Positions 33,962-35,825 of a stretch of DNA of 35,825 nucleotides are shown here, in pieces. The notes beneath the pieces were generated by a model. It was not told where the DNA came from and searched no databases. It saw only the letters and a list, made by a program, of their open reading frames with translations. Numbering within the stretch: position 1 is the first letter of the stretch; each line of letters starts with the position of its first letter. This stretch comes from Clostridia bacterium (GTDB taxonomy: Bacteria; Bacillota; Clostridia; TANB77; UBA1234). The stretch is taken from assembly GCA_016291695.1 (NCBI GenBank), contig JAEEYG010000104.1, positions 1 to 35,825 of the forward strand. Direction: 5' to 3'. The position numbers and the translations under genes were made by a program.

Positions 33962-35215
33962 ATGCAATACAAAGTCGTCGTTATTGGCGCAGGTCCAGCA
34001 GGCATGATGTCTGCAATTGAATCTGCAAAATTAGGCAATGAAGTCATTCTACTAGAAAGAATGAATAGAGTAGGAAAGAAACTTGCAATAACTGGAAAAG
34101 GCAGAGGAAACTTGACTAATAATATAGACATAGAAGACTTTATAAAGAACGTTCCGGGCAATGGAAAGTTTCTATACAGTGCATTTAACAGATTTACAAA
34201 CAGAGATTTGATTGCATATTTTAATTCATTAGGAGTCGATACAAAGGTTGAAAGAGGCGAAAGAGTTTTTCCTGTTTCAGATACGGCAATGAGCTTTGTT
34301 GATGCATTAAAAAAAGAGTTAAAGAATAAAGATGTAAAAGTTAAAATAAGTACTTTGGTTAAAGAAATACTAACAGTAGTAGAAAGAAATGTTAAGAAAG
34401 TTTCTGGTGTTTTATTAGAAAGCGGAGAAGAGATTCCTTGCGATAAGGTTATTATTGCAACAGGTGGTAAAAGCTATTCTGCAACAGGCTCGGACGGAAC
34501 TGGGTACAAAATTGCAAAGAAGTTAGGACATACAATTATAGAACCGAAAGGGTCACTAATACCTTTGGAAACGTATGAAAAATATGATTTACAAGGACTA
34601 TCGCTTAAAAATGTTGCTATAAGAGTCTTAGATGGAAGTAAGGAAATATATAATGATTTTGGAGAAATGCTATTTACTCATTTTGGAGTATCAGGGCCAA
34701 TCATCTTAAGCGCAAGTGCTCACATTTTAAGGCTTAAAAATATAGAAGAAAAACTAAAGTCTAAAGAAATAAAGATTTTAATAGATTTAAAGCCAGCATT
34801 AAGTGCTGAGAAGCTGTCGCAAAGGATTCAAAGAGATTTTGAAAAATTTACGAAAAAACAATTTAAGAATGCATTATCAGATTTACTACCTTCAAAAATG
34901 ATTCCTGAGATAGTCAAATTGTCTGGCATTAGTCCTGATAAACAGGTGGATCAAATAACAAAAGCCGAAAGAGAGTGCTTAGTAAAAGCATTAAAAGAAT
35001 TTACTGTCACTATTAAAAAGTTTAGGCCTATAGATGAAGCAATAATTACTGCTGGTGGAGTTTCTGTAAAGGAAATCAACCCACAAACAATGGAGTCGAA
35101 ATTAGTAAAAGGCTTGTATTTTGCAGGGGAAATAATAGATGTGGACGCATATACGGGTGGTTTCAATCTTCAAATAGCTTTTAGTACAGGATTTGTAGCG
35201 GGGCAATTAGAATAA
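33962..35215 (+). CDS. HI0933/BaiN-type FAD-dependent oxidoreductase
   Basis: A 417-residue flavoprotein; the ATG at 33962 (GAGGTG site) is preferred over an in-frame GTG at 33953. The FAD-binding Rossmann motif VVIGAGPAGMMSAI begins at residue 5, followed by GKGRGNLTN, the second nucleotide segment VIIATGGKSYSATGSDGTGY and the C-terminal FAD signature (GLYFAGEIIDVDAYTGGFNL). This is the YhiN/HI0933 family (annotated 'aminoacetone oxidase family' or BaiN); the true reaction is not established for most members. It is followed after 18 bases by the YigZ gene. Confidence 0.9.
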   Translation: MQYKVVVIGAGPAGMMSAIESAKLGNEVILLERMNRVGKKLAITGKGRGNLTNNIDIEDFIKNVPGNGKFLYSAFNRFTNRDLIAYFNSLGVDTKVERGERVFPVSDTAMSFVDALKKELKNKDVKVKISTLVKEILTVVERNVKKVSGVLLESGEEIPCDKVIIATGGKSYSATGSDGTGYKIAKKLGHTIIEPKGSLIPLETYEKYDLQGLSLKNVAIRVLDGSKEIYNDFGEMLFTHFGVSGPIILSASAHILRLKNIEEKLKSKEIKILIDLKPALSAEKLSQRIQRDFEKFTKKQFKNALSDLLPSKMIPEIVKLSGISPDKQVDQITKAERECLVKALKEFTVTIKKFRPIDEAIITAGGVSVKEINPQTMESKLVKGLYFAGEIIDVDAYTGGFNLQIAFSTGFVAGQLE

Positions 35216-35233
35216 AAGTTGAAAGGAAATAAA

Positions 35234-35825
35234 ATGTTAAATAGTTTTTTGACAATAGATAAAAGTGTATCTGCTGAAATTGTAGAAAAAAAGTCAAAGT
35301 TCATAGCGCAGTTTTTTAATGTTGAGAGCGAAGAGGATGCTTTAACAAAACTAGAAGAAGTTAGAAAACTAAATCGTGATGCAAGGCATAATGTTTTTTC
35401 GTACAGAATTGCAAATGGGCCGGAAAGAGCATCTGATGATGGTGAACCATCTGGTACAGCTGGAGTTCCGATATTAGATATTTTAAGAGGTGCTAAACTT
35501 CAAAATGTTCTAGTGGTTGTTACTAGATTTTTTGGAGGAATACTACTTGGAACTGGCGGATTAGTTAAAGCTTATACAGATTCTACAAAAGAAGCACTTC
35601 AAAAAGCAACGATTGTTGAAAAAGTTTTGCAGAAGAAGTATGAAGTGGAAGTACCATACTCTTATAATGACAAAATAGTTTATCTTTGCAAAAATAATGA
35701 TTATAAGGTTTTAGAATCAAAATATGAAGAAAATGCTAAACTATATGTTGCAGTAAAAGATGAACTTTCTTCAAAGTTTGAAAGCGATATTTCTGATGCA
35801 ACCAATAGAGAAGCGAAGATAAATA
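35234..35825 (+). CDS. YigZ/IMPACT family protein (3' end outside window)
   Basis: The frame is open from the ATG at 35234 (AAAGGA site) to the window end, 197 residues. It has the UPF0029/Impact N-terminal domain: KKSKFIAQFF, DARHNVFSYRI, SDDGEPSGTAG and FFGGILLGTGGLVKAYT, then the start of the C-terminal ferredoxin-like domain. Family members bind nucleic acid or the translation machinery; the role in bacteria is unclear. Complete members are about 210 residues, so only a few residues are missing. Confidence 0.92.
   Translation, partial: MLNSFLTIDKSVSAEIVEKKSKFIAQFFNVESEEDALTKLEEVRKLNRDARHNVFSYRIANGPERASDDGEPSGTAGVPILDILRGAKLQNVLVVVTRFFGGILLGTGGLVKAYTDSTKEALQKATIVEKVLQKKYEVEVPYSYNDKIVYLCKNNDYKVLESKYEENAKLYVAVKDELSSKFESDISDATNREAKIN

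Noticed and set aside
1-35825. CRISPR array or insertion sequence
   Set aside because: I found no regularly spaced repeats and no transposase-like protein. The repeats present are palindromic REP-like units and two hairpin elements.

Overview
The window is chromosomal DNA from an AT-rich, low-GC Gram-positive bacterium, most likely an uncultured member of the Clostridia. The evidence is strong AGGAGG-type ribosome binding sites, AT-ending codons, a MurT/GatD-type pair, a single long RelA/SpoT-type ppGpp enzyme, a COG4100-type PLP protein, a clostridial-length GltX and lipoprotein/ABC systems without outer-membrane partners. The species cannot be named from this sequence.

Layout. 1-2058: a three-gene ABC-2 exporter operon, whose ATPase is cut by the window start. 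2059-2340: a long-hairpin repeat. 2341-3037: an AlkD-like DNA repair gene interrupted at a CGGA. 3079-9396 (minus strand): a one-module reductase-terminated NRPS followed by a sensor kinase. 9397-9760: a control region with a CRP/FNR-like palindrome and small palindromic repeats. 9761-13400: a MacAB-like efflux operon (adaptor, ATPase, permease), divergent from the NRPS. 13450-13815 (minus strand): a small membrane coiled-coil protein. 14092-16131: a MurT-like ligase with a GatD-like partner that lacks the catalytic residues. 16165-18214: TrkH/KtrB and TrkA/KtrA potassium uptake, with trkH interrupted twice at CGGA. 18216-23732: an island of higher-GC genes (30-residue Cys-Cys peptide, radical SAM/SPASM maturase, ABC-F ATPase, and separately a CofE-like ligase) with an AT-rich GExHG/GxWH protein gene between them. 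23846-27745: recJ and relA. Then a tRNA-Leu, an ADP-ribosyltransferase-like gene with a small partner, a lipoprotein, gltX, a VirB2-like small membrane protein, a PLP 'aluminium resistance' enzyme, a repeat-rich gap, a HI0933-type flavoprotein and the start of a YigZ/IMPACT gene.

The main finding is a decoding anomaly. Four AT-rich genes (alkD-like, trkH, the GExHG gene, the ART-like gene) contain five +1 reading-frame breaks, and every one falls at the same tetranucleotide, CGGA. The zero frame reads CGG and soon stops; skipping the C gives GGA (Gly) and restores a continuous protein. In trkH one restored Gly lies in the conserved selectivity-filter motif PGSTAGG. By hand count, CGG is used in frame nowhere else in the AT-rich genes. 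The higher-GC island genes do use CGG as an ordinary Arg codon (seven times, four of them CGGA), so they look recently acquired from a genome with normal CGG use. I infer that CGG is unassigned or starved in the host and that CGGA triggers +1 frameshifting or four-base decoding as Gly. I know of no described system of this kind.

Other notable items are a candidate RiPP cassette with an ABC-F protein that could give self-protection, a two-copy structured repeat whose arms differ in sequence but keep pairing, palindromic REP-like repeats (one supplying a gene's stop codon), and the catalytically degenerate GatD-like protein.
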